A DNA stretch of 64,000 bases from contig OZ023265.1 of NCBI GenBank assembly GCA_964006375.1, positions 159,786,118 to 159,850,117 on the forward strand, read 5' to 3'. Both the position numbers and the translations under genes were made by a program. The notes under the pieces are model-generated. The model did no database searches. It saw only the letters and a program-made list of their open reading frames with translations, and was not told the origin of the DNA. This DNA is from Tillus elongatus (taxonomy: Eukaryota > Arthropoda > Insecta > Coleoptera > Cleridae). Shown piece after piece: positions 36,370 to 48,289 of the stretch (within the stretch, counting starts at the first letter, position 1; each line of letters opens with the position of its first letter).

Positions 36370-37139
36370 ATTTTGTTCCTACAAACATGCATTAGAATTC
36401 GATGATAAATTCAAAAATACAATAATAAAAGAGGTGTTCGAAAAAAAGGAAGCTTGTATCACCAACGACTTATGGGCCAACCTTTGATTGTCAAAATAAT
36501 TTTATAAGATGCAGCTCCAGACACCCTATAATAAACGTATACCATTTTTCTCGTATATTGTGTATTAACGGATAGATTGATTCTCTACCGTATATGTAAA
36601 CAGGTAAAAACTATAACTAACCCCGAGTATGGGTTCTAGAGGGGCTAGTTTACGTTTATTTGAAAAAATATTTTCAAGATTCAAAAGTCGTGGTCTCCTC
36701 AATAACGATTTTTTTCTAAGAAAATTCGTTAAAAATTCTCAACTATTAAACCATAAACTCTATAAATACCAAAACACCAAAGAAGGGGTATATTTGAAAT
36801 TATTTTTCTGGAAATATTCTTGTAAAATGAACGACAATGCGGGTTACAGATGCAACTTAAGGATTTGTACTCTTCTTAAGACATTTTCTTTACATAACCG
36901 GTATTCGTTTCAGGTTCTTTGCCTATATTTGTTTTCTTTACATGCCCATAACTTTTTTTTAACTTACATCTAAATTTTGGTGCATGGTTCAATTTTTATG
37001 ATATAAACCCGCCTACCCAATTTGTTTGTTATTTCTGGAGATTTAAAAATTTTCCGAAAAGAAGCAAAATTTTCTGTGAAAAACTGTACCGATCCTCCTA
37101 GCCAACTTATCCAAGTCACTGACAAAAGCAAGGTACTCA

Positions 37140-38323
37140 ACACGGGGGCCATGACTTCAACCCCAACAGCCGCCATGGAGGTGTTGCTGGATATGCCCCC
37201 CTACACTTAGTTATTATGGGGGACGCCAGGCTAGGACTATACAGACTAGCCTGCAATGGTAGACTGAAGATCAACTCAGGCTGCAGCGGCCCCTGCAAAA
37301 TTCAGGAGATCGTGAAGGAGCCCATGCTTGAAATGAGTTCACACTTCACGATCCTGCGAATCTGGAGAGAAAACAAGTTACAGTGGTAATCCACGACCGC
37401 GAGGCTTGGCGGGGGAAGACGCAGGGCCTACCAAGGGACGCGCTCGTCTGGTTCACGGACGGATCCGGCGGGGAGCGTGGGACGGGGGCAGGCGTTTATT
37501 CGGAAGCACCGAGGGTAAGTCACAGTATTTACCTCGGAGCTCATGCAACGGTCTTTCAGGCCGAAATGTACGCCATTTTGCACTGCGTGCGAGAGAACAA
37601 GAGGACGGGCTATACAACAGGCGGATTCTCATAGCCACAGAAAGCCAGGCAGCCCTTAATGTCCTAAGTATCACACGGGTAAATTCCAGGCTGGTAAGTG
37701 AATGCCGAGACGAGACGAGCGACCTGGCTGGGCAGAATGAGGTCACTCTCATCTGGGTGCCGGGTCACTCGGGGGGTCAAAGGCAATGAAGAAACTGACA
37801 GTCTCGCGAAGAGATGATCAGCAGAACCATTTTTTGGGACCAGAACTGGTCCTGGGCCTATGGAAAGGCACGGCCAGGGGAACGATCAAGTCCTGGGTCA
37901 GAGATCAGCATAAGGCATACCCAGTTCAAAGAGAGCTATGGAGCTGCTAAATCTTAGCAGAGGACAGCTCAGGATCATAACAGACTCTTGGTGGAACACA
38001 TGGCTGTCAAGAAACTCCTGCAGAAAATGGGGAGGTTCGAGAGGAACCTGGCATGCAAACTCTGCGGCGAGGGGGAGGAATCAGCCCAGCACATCTTGTG
38101 CGAGTGTAAAGCTCTGGACCGCAAAAGACAACTGATCTACGGAGAGCCTAGGCCGAAGACAGAGCTATATAAAACTTCACCCTACCAATTGCTGTGCAGA
38201 CTTGTTCAAGGCACAGTGATCTTGGAATGGGTGGAGTAGAAAAGACAAAGGGCATGCACAATAAGCCAAAGGCTGTGGTGCTATCGGGGCGGCAAAGACG
38301 AGGACGAACCCTAAGGGGAAAAA
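37140..38323 (+). pseudogene. 5'-truncated R1/I-type LINE nested in R
   Basis: Frames in order: AMTSTPTAAMEVLLDMPP (RT/RNase H linker, 37147-37200); WFTDGSGGERGTGAGVYSE and FQAEMYAIL (RNase H, 37383-37634); ILIATESQAAL, with the catalytic Asp changed to Glu, and VTLIWVPGHSG (37620-37780); CKLCGEGEESAQHILCEC (38050-38110) and the stop at ~38238. Several frame breaks. It ends in a short A-rich tail and is flanked by a perfect 10-bp target duplication AAGGTACTCA (37130-37139 and 38324-38333). Same family as 14788-15851. Confidence 0.93.
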
Positions 38324-38380
38324 AAGGTACTCATCAAATTTGATGAAAATTAGCCTATTCTTTTTTGAGTTATCGGTGTG

Positions 38381-38479
<99 letters not shown>

Positions 38480-38954
38480 CTTTGGGTGAGCTGAATAAAA
38501 AGGCTTTTTCTTTCCAAACAAATATTTTATTCCTTGTCCCGACGTGTTTCGACCCTTTTTAACTGGTCATCCTCAGGGGAATATGTCTTGTTAAACAGGA
38601 CTGAAAAACTATACAGTTGAATGTCCAAGGAACATGCTTCATCTGTTGTTGTAGGATTGATCCATTGGCATCAGAAGTGTAACCAAGTCGAAAAGTAGCA
38701 ACTTTTATTGAAATTAAGAATGAATTTTTGTTTTAACATGTAAAAGTTGAGAATAAAACGGACGTCTCACGTGACAACGAACACTAGCAGACCAAAAAAA
38801 AAAATTAAGACATTTAACTGTAAAGTTTTTCAGTTCTGTTTAACAAGACAAATTCCCCTGAGGATGGACAGTTAAAAAGGGTCAAAACGCGTCGGGACAA
38901 GGAATAAAATATTTGTTTGGAATGAAAAAGCCTTTTTATTCAGCTCACCCAAAG
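38480..38954. mobile_element. 475-bp foldback/MITE with ~140-bp inverted arms
   Basis: Starts CTTTGGGTGAGCTGAATAAA and ends in its reverse complement; arms 38480-38618 and 38815-38954, centre ~196 bp without ORF. Both arms contain ATTCCCCTGAGGAT and CGTCGGGACAAGG (a hammerhead-like motif). It lies at the end of the (AT)n tract of an R copy. No clear target duplication, and the superfamily is unassigned. Confidence 0.88.
38530..38582 (-). ncRNA. hammerhead-ribozyme-like motif in the foldback left arm
   Basis: Minus strand: CCC | CTGAGGA | T | GACC-loop-GGTC | GAAA | CACGTC | GGG. CTGANGA (38570-38576) and GAAA (38547-38550) are intact, stem II is 4 bp, stem III is AC/GT, the cleavage triplet is GTC (38541), and stem I is CCC/GGG plus an outer ATTCC/GGAAT. 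One extra T sits before stem II. The right arm (38845-38900, +) has the same layout, but G12 is lost (TCAAAAC). Confidence 0.5.
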
Positions 38955-39117
38955 ATGTCAACCCCAAACATTTTGACGTTTAGGAACAATATATATAATT
39001 AAAACTAACCACGGATATGTGTGCTAGGGGGCTCAGTTCGCGCTCATTTGAAGAAATTTTTTCCAAAAATCGCGATCTTCGCATTAGTAAATCTTTAAGA
39101 AAATTCACTAAAACAAG

Positions 39118-39731
39118 AAAGGAAAAATAATTATTACAAGTTCTACAAATGCTGTTTAAAAAAATGCAATAAAATCAAATAACCTTGAATTTTATGTCTA
39201 ACCTGTAGCCAATAACTATTTGTTTCCTATCATACTGTTCACAACCTCAGTCAGCAAAAATATACAGATTAAGTTTCAGTATAGTAATTAACACTGTTAA
39301 TTTTAGCTGCCTTGTAGCAGTGCATTATTAAGGTCAAGGAATGTAAACATTAAAATGTCTATATATTAGTGCATTCGACTGTCACATTATTTTGACAATG
39401 AAAGTAAAGTAATAAAATCACAATTAGTACCTCTGTCATTTTTACGCCGAAAATGTTCGTGACATGCTTATTAGAAAACCATCAAATTAAGGTTAAGTAA
39501 ATGGTAAAGTTACTTTTATTTACGGTTATGATCATGTATTAATTATAGTAATTATATCATTGTATACACCTTAACAGAAAATGCATTGTAATTTGCCACG
39601 AAATACCTGCATAAATTATTGATTGGGTTTCATTGCAATGCTATCATGAATTTAATTTCATCATCAGGTCTAAAGGCGATTAATTTCTTCGAAAAAACTC
39701 TACCAACTTCAAATGCAATTATGGGTAGGTT
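39118..39731. other. non-coding stretch
   Basis: AT-rich, nothing recognised. The 99-codon ORF at 39619-39918 is explained by the palindrome that follows. Confidence 0.35.
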
Positions 39732-39875
39732 TCTTAATCTAGGTTCATACCCGAATTTCGAATTGCGAAATCGCAGCGAAATCTATCCCTATTGGTTTAT
39801 TTCATATAACAGCGTAATATGGACCAATAGGAAGTTTCGCAATTCGCGAGTGTATGAACTAAGCTCTACTTTCTT
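39732..39875. repeat. small palindromic element
   Basis: GGTTCATACCCGAATTTCG and AATTGCGAAA on the left are mirrored by TTTCGCAATTCGCGAGTGTA and TGAAC on the right; CCTATTGGTTTAT faces GGACCAATAGG near the centre. About 60-bp arms with an 11-bp turn. Resembles a MITE. Confidence 0.65.
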
Positions 39876-39960
39876 ACTCCTTTATAATTTTTTTGGACCC
39901 GATTACTTAAGTTATTGAAGAAGTATAATCTTTTAGTTGTATATCCCCTGTCAGTGTTAG

Positions 39961-39962
<2 letters not shown>

Positions 39963-40030
<68 letters not shown>
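39963..40030. repeat. (AT)n microsatellite
   Basis: 68 bp of TA dinucleotides; the flanks do not show the R blocks. Confidence 0.95.
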
Positions 40031-40033
<3 letters not shown>

Positions 40034-40175
40034 TATCCAAAATAAGGAGGGGATAGCATGGGGAAATCAGAAACCGTAAGAGATACAGGGTGGGTTAAAT
40101 TAGGAAAAAGTTGGCCATTTTAGAGCTCAATTCAATGGTATTTTGAAGTTTTGTAAATTCCGATTTATTTATTTT

Positions 40176-41958
40176 CAACAACACACCACTAGCGCTTACA
40201 GCCTAAACACTATCGTACCATGGGTGTTGACAAGGAGGAAAGAGGCAGCTTGTTAATTCTGGACTTGAAGGTTTGGAGGTTCGGAGGAGAAGGAACAACA
40301 TGTGCCGGCAAGGAATTCCACAACTTGGAAGTCCTCGGGACAAAAGAGCGGGCATAACAATATGTTCTATGTCTGGTGACCTGGACAGTAAAAGGGTGCA
40401 TTCGCTCTGTTCCCCTGGTAGATCTGTTGGGGGCAGCAGGTGGGGGAACTATGGAAGAAAGCTCCTCTGAGCAGTGCCCGTGCAGATATCTATAAAAGAG
40501 AGAGAGAGGTCACCAACGGCACGTCGGTGCGCAAGGGATGGCAGCCTTTGGGTGAGGGTAGGGGCACCGATAAGACGTATAGCTCTCTTTTGAATAGAGT
40601 CCAGAATAGCGAGTGTAGAAGCGGCAGCTGCACCCCAGATGTGAGAGCAGTATTCGAGGTTTGGTCTTATTTGTGAAGTATATAAGGTATAGAGATTAGC
40701 TGGTGATAAGTATTTGATTTCTACTTCCCCAGTCTAATATTTTTTGGAGATCCACGGAGACAGAACCCTCCATGAGTCTGCGTCCTCACCTAATTGGGCT
40801 AAAGAGACAGGTTTAGAATATTGTACATTTGAGTGGAAAGTGCTGTCGTCCGCGTAACTGTGAACTGGGTTGGATGTGCTAGAGAGGAGGTCATTGATGT
40901 GGAGAAGAAACAAAGTAGGGGCTAAAACTGAACCTTGAGGAACTCCTGCATTAATTGGATACAGTTTAAAGGAATGGCCATCCACAACAACAGATATGCT
41001 CCTGTTGGAGAGGAAATTTGCTGTCCAGGTACAAAGTTTTGGTGGTAGGCCATAGGCCGGAAGTTTATTAAGCAGCGCTGCGTGCCAGACCTGGTCGAAT
41101 GCTTTGGATATGTCTAGAGCAACAATCTGGGATTCACCGTCTTGTTCCATAGACTTGTTCCAAGAATGGATGACAAAGGAAAGGAGGTCGGCAGTCGAGC
41201 TGCGCTGACGGAATCCATACTGCATGTCGTGGAGTAGACTGTGTTTTTCAAGAAATTTTAGTAATTCGGTGTTTATATAGTTTTCCATCACTTTAGAGAC
41301 GACTGAAAGGATAAAAATAGGCCTGTGGTTGCTAGGAAGCGCTTTGGATCCTTTCTTGGGGATGGGTTGTACTCGTACAGTTTTCCAGTTACTAGGGAAT
41401 ATGCCTTTATTGTAAGATATCTGAAACAGACGAGTCAGGACAGGAGCAAGTTCTAGTGCGCATTTTTTTAGAACAATTGCTGGGATCTCGTCAAGGCCAG
41501 ACGCTTTCCTGGTATTAAGAGAAGAGGGCATCTTTTGTACCTTTCTAGTTTTGAAAATGATATCCGTCATTTTATGCGCAACATTGGGGACCGTTGGTGG
41601 TAGAGCATTTGGAGGTGGGTTGAGAGTATAATTGTCGGCGTACAACGAGGCAAAAAGTTCAACCTTGCCCAGGGCGGTAGAAACAATTTAATCCCCTGAG
41701 TCAAGAGGTGGGAACGTGCTTTTGCAGAAATTATTCCCAATAGATTTAGCAAGAGTCCAGAAGGGTTTGCCGCCGTTGGAGCTTAAGAGGACTTTGTTTT
41801 TGATGTGGTTATTAAACGAGTTTTTTGCCTCAGAAAGAATACGGACATAGCGGTTTCTTGCGTCGTTAAATGCTTGACGATTTTCTTGACTGGTATTGTG
41901 TAGAAGCGTTTTGTGAGGTTTGACGTTTTCAAGTCTGGCCTTGTCACAGGATTTAGAG
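40176..41958 (-). pseudogene. jockey-type LINE, copy B
   Basis: The 303-codon minus ORF 40734-41645 covers most of the RT: RKASGLDEIPAIVLKKC, VQPIPKKGSKALPSNHRPI, QYGFRQRSSTADLLSF, VALDISKAFDQVWHAALLNK, AGVPQGSVLAPTLFLLHIND, SYADDSTFHS. A deletion then removes the part after WISKKY, and the C-terminal piece continues at 40210-40720. The 3' end (minus) is GTGTGTTGTTGAAAATAAAT. The 5' end stops at a (TAA)n run. The open 303 codons with YADD make it the longest uninterrupted RT of this family here. Confidence 0.92.

Positions 41959-42018
<60 letters not shown>
41959..42018. repeat. (TAA)n microsatellite
   Basis: About 19 TAA units. On the minus strand it follows CAATAAATTT, as in LINEs whose 3' tail is (ATT)n, so it may mark the 3' end of another minus-strand element lying to the right. 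Confidence 0.8.
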
Positions 42019-42020
<2 letters not shown>

Positions 42021-42933
42021 TTATTGTTCAATCGATATAGAAAACATGAACGAAGGTGTGGTGTTTTCCAACAATAATTTAAACTTAATATAAAATCCAG
42101 ACAATAACTAAACTAAATGTAAACCCAGTCACATATGGGTAACTCTAATAAAACTAGATATTAACACGATTGCAAATTTAGAGATGTCTCTCAGAACTCA
42201 ATGGCTAACAAAAACAAAACAAAAACACCAGGGGTTTTACTCATTCAATATAAATGCTCTTATTAACATTGCATTCTTTAAAAAGTTATACAGAACTTTA
42301 ACGTGCTTCCTATCCAACTCTCTTAATACTAAGTGTATGTCTCTATCCAGGTGGCGACTCTCAAGGTCTTTTCTAATTGGCCGGTACATTTGAGAAGATA
42401 TTGAAAACGGAAAACACTTTCTCACGTACTTTTTTTAAGCTCTACAAGTTGGTGTTTACGGATTTTTTATCCGACGTTTCCTCTCCGAGAAATCATCATC
42501 AACTTAATTTTTTAAATACGGCCCTGCATTTTTTATTTCAAAACTTAAAACCATATTCAAACCTAAATTAGAGGATCTATCATTTCTAATGGTTGGAATA
42601 TCTTTTTAGCTTGTTTCAGCCATAAAGATGATTTTTCAGGAAAAATCTTTTCAGTACGGCCCTGAATACTCGAAAAGCATTTATTTCCATAAGTGGTACC
42701 TTTTAAAAAGTCAATGAAGAAAAACGTTTTCTGTAATATTTCTTAGTTATTAAAATGTAACACATAAAACCGTACTAGCATAAGACTAGGTCCTAAACAT
42801 AGAGGGCTTTGAAAAATAAACAAGTTGTCTCTAATGACATAGATATCTTTCAACAAATATAAATGTCAATGTCAGTTCCTTCACTTTGTTACGTGCAGTT
42901 AATCGGGTACAAGCTCTTTCAATTTGTTTAAAT
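42019..42933. other. stretch without recognised gene
   Basis: Could include the body of the element whose tail is the TAA run. TACGGCCCTG motifs at ~42517 and ~42655 may be transposon ends. A 62-codon minus ORF (42237-42425) is not recognised. Confidence 0.35.
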
Positions 42934-43528
42934 ATGGCTGAAAATTTTTCTTTTGAGGAAAAGTTCGACATGTTAAAATGTTACGTTTTTGTGCTATAGT
43001 AATACAGGCAAAGCTGAGCAAATGTATTCAAATTATTGCCCTGAAAGAGTACAGCCAAATAAAAAGATATATGGAAGAATAATTACCAATTTATTGCAGG
43101 GTGGTTCATTTAAGAAACCAATTGTTACTAGAAACAAACCATACACTGAAGTAACTCAAAATAATGTATTGTTAGCTGTAGCACAAGACCCCACAACATC
43201 GGTTAGAAATATTAAAAGAGTAACTGGGACGCCAAAATCTACGCCAATTTTATTTAGCGTAAGAATAAATACCATCCTTACAAATTTCAAATCTGCCAAG
43301 GAATACGGCTCGGGGACAATATAAAACGAAGGGCATTTTGTGAGTGGTACACTAGAAAATGACAAGAGGATGGACATTTTGTTAATAAAATATTATGGTC
43401 TGATGAGAGTATGGTGACTAACACTGGAATCTTCAACAGGCGAAATACACATTTCTGGTCCAGAAGAAATCTGCGTTTATACAAAACGTCTAAGCACCAA
43501 CACCGTTTTGGTTTCAACATGTGGTTGA
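42934..43528 (+). pseudogene. Tc1/mariner-superfamily transposase, N-terminal half
   Basis: ATG 42934 opens MAENFSFEEKFDMLKCYVF; a frame change; CYSNTGKAEQMYSNYCPE, IYGRIITNLLQGGSFKKP and TSVRNIKRVTGTPKS (HTH region); a frame change; KNKYHPYKFQICQGI, FCEWYTRK, ILWSDESMVTNTGIFNRRN (first catalytic Asp) and FGFNMWL, where an R copy cuts it off. The layout matches the transposases at 48290, 53479 and 59802. Confidence 0.82.
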
Positions 43529-43672
43529 AAATTTTTCGAAAGAAAACTCAAAATTTTCCCGGAAAACCTTGTCCGATTTTCCTGGAAAACGAATTCATCC
43601 AAGCTATTAATAAAAGAAAGGCACTTGCCGAGTTCCATCAAAATCGGTTAACTACTTTTTGAGTTATCGGTT

Positions 43673-43740
<68 letters not shown>

Positions 43741-43872
43741 TAACAAATCGAAACTGACCCCGGATATGGGTTATAGGGGCCCAAATTCGCGCTCATTTGA
43801 AAACATTTTTGCAGTCTCACCATCGATACATCTCTATTAGTGAATTTTTTTTAAATAAAAATTCACTAAGAT
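43529..43872 (-). repeat. R-family - arm, partial
   Basis: Starts GAAAACTCAAAATTTTCCCG, then CCTTGTCCGATTTTCCTGG, (AT)n 43675-43737, CCCCGGATATGGGTTATAGG and TAGTGAATTTTTTTTAAATA ending AAAATTCACTAAG. The outer terminal unit is missing. Confidence 0.72.
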
Positions 43873-43970
43873 GTCACATGAGTGAAAATATTAATTTGAG
43901 AAAAAAAACCGGTGCTTTAGAGCAAATTGTGTATAAAAAACATCTACTTAAATTTAACATGCAACCTTGG

Positions 43971-44299
43971 TGGTCCAGGGGTGTGCCTGTGGACCCAAGG
44001 GTCCCGAGTTCAATACCCAGTGGAAACGTCAAATAATTTTTCAGTACATACTGTAAATTAGCATAAACCGACGTTGTCACATGGTGTTCGAGCAAGTTGA
44101 ATGTCTGCACGTTTCGCCCTTCGGAGGGCCGTTAAGCGGTCGGCCCCGTGTACCATGCGATATTGGGCACGTTAAAGAATCCTACTCTCCTTGGAGAGAG
44201 GAAAGGATTCGGCAAAATTTCCAGGATAGTAGGGTTAAACTGCTCTCTGTCTTGGGCGATTGGCCATTGTCGCGGAAATAGACCGACGTTAAAAAAATT
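43971..44299 (+). mobile_element. tRNA-derived SINE, copy 7
   Basis: Head ACCTTGGTGGTCCAGGGGTG with a deletion in the anticodon-arm region; GAGTTCAATACCC replaces box B. The body is near complete to GCGGAAATAGACCGACGTTA, with an A-rich tail. Imperfect flanking duplication around AAATTTAACATGCA / AAATTAAGATGCA. Confidence 0.82.
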
Positions 44300-44334
44300 A
44301 AGATGCATGTTTGTGCATCGAAAGGGATAACATG

Positions 44335-44465
44335 GAAACATCATCTACAGACTAAATTTAACATAAATACGTTAAGCAGGTCAAATTATATGCTTAAAAG
44401 GTAATTACGTTATGTATTACAAGACATGATAATTCGCTATCACAACGCACTTGCTGCCTCCAGGC
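44335..44465 (+). repeat. R-terminus subfamily r' unit
   Basis: ACAGACTAAATTTAACATAA ... ATTCGCTATCACAACGCACT TGCTGCCTCC matches the units ending at ~11765 and ~12120. Confidence 0.6.
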
Positions 44466-44591
44466 TGTTTAAAGGACATGAAGGTTCTATGAAAATGGCT
44501 ATCCTAGGAAGCACTTGCTACTTCGAGACTTTTTTAATTTAGTTTTTCTTTTATTACTTGGATTTCGTTTATTTATTTTTAGCGTTTGTGT

Positions 44592-46570
44592 GTTTTTTTA
44601 TTATTTCAACACACTACGAGGGCTTACAGCCTAAATACTATTGAACCGTGGGTGTCGACAAGGAGGAAAGAGGCAACTTGTTAATTCTGGACTTAAAGGT
44701 TTGGAGGATCGGGGGAGAAGGAAAAACATGTGCCGGCAAGGAATTCCACAACTTGGAAGTCCTCGGGACAATAGAGCGGGCATAACAAGATGTTCGATGT
44801 CTGGTGACCTGGACAGTAAAAGGGTGCATTCGCTCTGTTCCCCTGGTAGATCTGTTGGGGGCAGCAGGTGGAGGAACAATTGAACGAAGCTCCTCTGAGC
44901 AGTGCCCGTGCAGATATTTATAAAAGAGAGAGAGAGGGGTAACCAACGGCACGTCGGTGGGTAAGGGATGGCAGCCTTTGGGTGAGGGTAGGGTCACTGA
45001 TGAGACGTATAGCTGTCTTCTGAATGGAGTCCAGGATAACGAGTGTAGAAGCGGCAGCGGCACCCCAGATGTGGGAGCAGTATTCGAGGTTTGGTCTTAT
45101 TTGTGAAGTATATAATGTATAGAGATTAGCTGGTGAAAAGTATTTGCGAGCCCGGAAGAGGAAACCTAATTTCTTAGCAGCCGCTTCTGCAATTGATGTG
45201 ACATGTTGGTGCCAATTAAGATTTCGATCCACAGAAATGCGAACAAGTGAAAAGGACTCATTACTTTGAATAACTTGGTTGTTTATTGTGATGGGTCTAG
45301 GGCTGGTGTATCTCTTATGAGAAAGAAAGCAAGACTGTGATTTGGTGGGGTTGAATTGTACAATATTTCTACTTCCCCAGTCTAATATTTTTTTGGGATC
45401 CACAGAGACAAAACCCTCCATGAGTCTGCGATCCTCATCTAATTGGACTAGAGACAGGCTTAGAATATTGTATATTTGAGTGGAGGGTGCTGTCGTCCGC
45501 GTAACTGTGAACTGGGTTGGATGTGCTAGAGAGGAGGTCATTGATGTGGAGAAGAAACAAAGTAGGGGCTAAAGCTGAACCTTGAGGAACTCCTGCATTA
45601 ATTGGATACAGTTTAGAGGAATAGCCATCCACGACAACAGAAATGCTCCGGTTGGAGAGGAAATTTGCTGTCCACGTACAGAGTTTTGATGGTAGGCCAT
45701 AGGCCGGTAGTTTATTAAGCAGCGCTGCGTGCCAGACCTGGTCGAATGCTTTGTATATGTCTAGAGCGACAATCTGGGATTTACCGTATACTTCCATAGA
45801 CTTGTTCCAAGAATGGGCGACAAAGGAAAGGAGGTCGGCAGTTGATCTGCGCTGACGGAATCCATACTGTCGTGGATTAGACTGTGTTTTTCAAGAAGTT
45901 TTAGTAATTCGGTGTTTATATACTTTTCCATCACTTTAGAGACGACTGAAAGGAGAGAAATAGGCCTGTAGTTGCTAGGAAGCGCTTTGGATCCTTTCTT
46001 GGGGACGCGTTGTACTCGAGCAGTTTGCAGTTGCTAGGGAATATGCCTCTTTTGTAAGGTGTCTGAAACAGACGAGTCAGGACAGGAACAAGTTCTGGTG
46101 CGTATTTTTTGAGAACAATTGCTGGAAAATCGTCAAGTTCAGAGGCTTTCCTGGTATTAAGAGAAGAGAGCATCTTTCGTACCTTTTTAGTTTTGAAAAT
46201 TATATCCGCCATTTTATGCGCGACATTGGGGACTGTTGGTGGTTGAACATTTGGAGGTGGGTTGAGAGTAGAATTGCCGGCGAACAACGAGGCAAAAAGT
46301 TCAGCCTTGCACAGGGCGGTAGAAACAATTTCATCCCCTGAGACAAGGGGTAGGAACGTGCTCTTGCAGAAATTATTCCCAATAGATTTAGCAAGAGTCC
46401 AGAAGGGTTTGCTGCCGCTGGAGCTTAAGAGGACTTTGTTTTTGATGTGGTTATTAAGCGAGTTTTTTGCATCAGAAAGAATGCGGACATAGCGGTTTCA
46501 TGCGTCGTTAAATGCTTGACGGTTTTCTTGACTGGGATTGTGTAGAAGCTTTTTGTTAGCTTGTTATGTG
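44592..46570 (-). pseudogene. jockey-type LINE, copy C
   Basis: Minus ORFs in order: KASELDDFPAIVLKKYAPEL (45931-46287); MEVYGKSQIVALDIYKAFDQ, AGVPQGSALAPTLFLLHIND and SYADDSTLHSN (45435-45797); FNPTKSQSCFLSHKR, KKLGFLFRARKYFSP and IRPNLEYCSHIWGAAAAST (44918-45541); then RTSKLWNSLPAHVFPSP in another frame (44638-45063). At least four breaks. The 5' end lies ~200 codons before the first RT motif; the 3' tail is GTGTGTTGAAATAATAAAAA. Confidence 0.92.
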
Positions 46571-46604
46571 TGTTATATAGATGTTGTCTAGATAGTAAGT
46601 AGGA

Positions 46605-46945
46605 AAAGTCCGGACACAAGGAGTGTGTTATGGTAGCGAATTTTCATTAAATGCCTCAAATTTAAATAACTCTTGTGATTATACTAGAAACGCAATTTTT
46701 TTGGTATAGGTATAGTAAAATCTCTATCAGGGCGATATGTCTACCAATTTAAGCTCTGTTATTTTCGAAGATACAAAGATTGCTTGAAAAGAAACTTAGT
46801 TTTTTTTTCGGAAACTTGTGCGCTTTAGAACTTTTATAAAATTCAAACACTCTAAATATGGGATGTAGTGGCTCTAATCCACGCTCATTTTAAGACATTT
46901 TTTAAATGTTGGAAAATCGTTACCACTCGATAGCGATTTTGTAAC
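46605..46945 (-). repeat. R-family - copy, short and decayed
   Basis: AAAGTCCGGACACAAGGAGT terminus, TTATGGTAGCGAATTTTCAT, then a shortened inner block with ATATGGGATGTAGTGGCTCT and CCACGCTCATTTTAAG. No AT tract. Confidence 0.6.
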
Positions 46946-47117
46946 GAAAACCTTAAAAACAAGCTTTATACTACTAGATAACGAATATTTATTTATTAAA
47001 GGACAAGCCTTTTTCCTTCTTTCTTTTTATCTATCTATGGCTCTATTTAAATCTACCAATTGCCTTGCCTTGATGTTTTTGTTTTTATTTCATTTCTTGA
47101 CCTTTAGCATTGCATGG

Positions 47118-47584
<467 letters not shown>

Positions 47585-47970
47585 AGCTTAATGAAAAATG
47601 TGATTTACATCTTGGGGAGTGGCATTTCTCGAGATGAAAGCTCGCAATTGTTTCATTTGTCAACGTTATCATGTTATAAATTTCAGCCTTACTCGGCCGA
47701 CACGTCTTCTCTTTTAACAAGTAATGAGTTAATTGTTAGCATAAATTAATTTGTGAATCTCGCGATATCTTGTTTTATCACAATTTATGCTACTATTGAG
47801 ACACTAGAACAAAAAGAGGCTGTCTGCAGACATTGACCCAATTATGTCATGACCAAAAGTGAATCCCACGAAAAGAATTAAAACTGGTATAATTACTTAA
47901 TTCTATCTCCAGCACCTACTCACATCTTTACTAATAACATGTTACAATTAAGTTCAAGCAACTTTTGGAA
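47585..47970 (+). repeat. dispersed repeat P, copy 1
   Basis: GATGAAAGCTC(G/A)CAATTGTTT, AATGAGTTAATTGTTAGCAT, AAAAAGAGGCTGTCTGCAGA and CACCTACTCACATCTTTA recur in the same order at 55870-56250. No ORF shared between copies. Confidence 0.7.
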
Positions 47971-48103
47971 TTGCTAATATAACACAAGTGAGTCGGCAAA
48001 TAGTTTTTTAACCTACAAATTTTACATCGCATGTCACACTTTTTTACTGTTAATTTTTGCAATAAATTTGAAAATCATAGCATTTTTGAATATACGCGGG
48101 CAG

Positions 48104-48265
48104 GTCAATAAGTCCGTGACTTTTTGAATGAAACGCAAGTTTTTTGACTAAAAATAATTTTATTTCTCAACATAGTCTCCTTTGAGCTCTATACACTTCG
48201 TCCAACGTTTCTCCAATTTTCTTTTAGCCCTTTCAAAAAATAAGATTTGTCGAGGTCCTCAAAAT
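48104..48265 (-). pseudogene. mariner 3'-end fragment
   Basis: The end CAGGTCAATAAGTCCGTGAC is a mariner-type terminus. On the minus strand the last codons read KLEKRWTKCIELKGDYVEK with a stop (48165-48225), the C-terminus of mariner transposases. The rest of the element is replaced by the transposase remnant that begins at ~48270. Confidence 0.8.
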
Positions 48266-48289
48266 AGGTATTTGCTGCAGACCCAACTT

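Larger units (their letters stand above)
36370..39117 (-). repeat. R-family - arm split by a LINE and a foldback
   Basis: 36370-37139 carries CCAACGACTTATGGGCCA, a second inner-type block and CCTAGCCAACTTATCCAAG. The repeat resumes at 38334 (TCAAATTTGATGAAAATTAGCC), then (AT)n 38387-38474, the nested foldback 38480-38954, and the inner block 39000-39117 ending AAAATTCACTAAAAC. Removing the two insertions restores the order seen at 50100-51112. Confidence 0.75.

Noticed and set aside
37022..37210. 62-codon ORF at the start of the nested LINE
   Set aside because: Spans the R/LINE junction, so its first part is repeat DNA and only the second part is LINE-derived.
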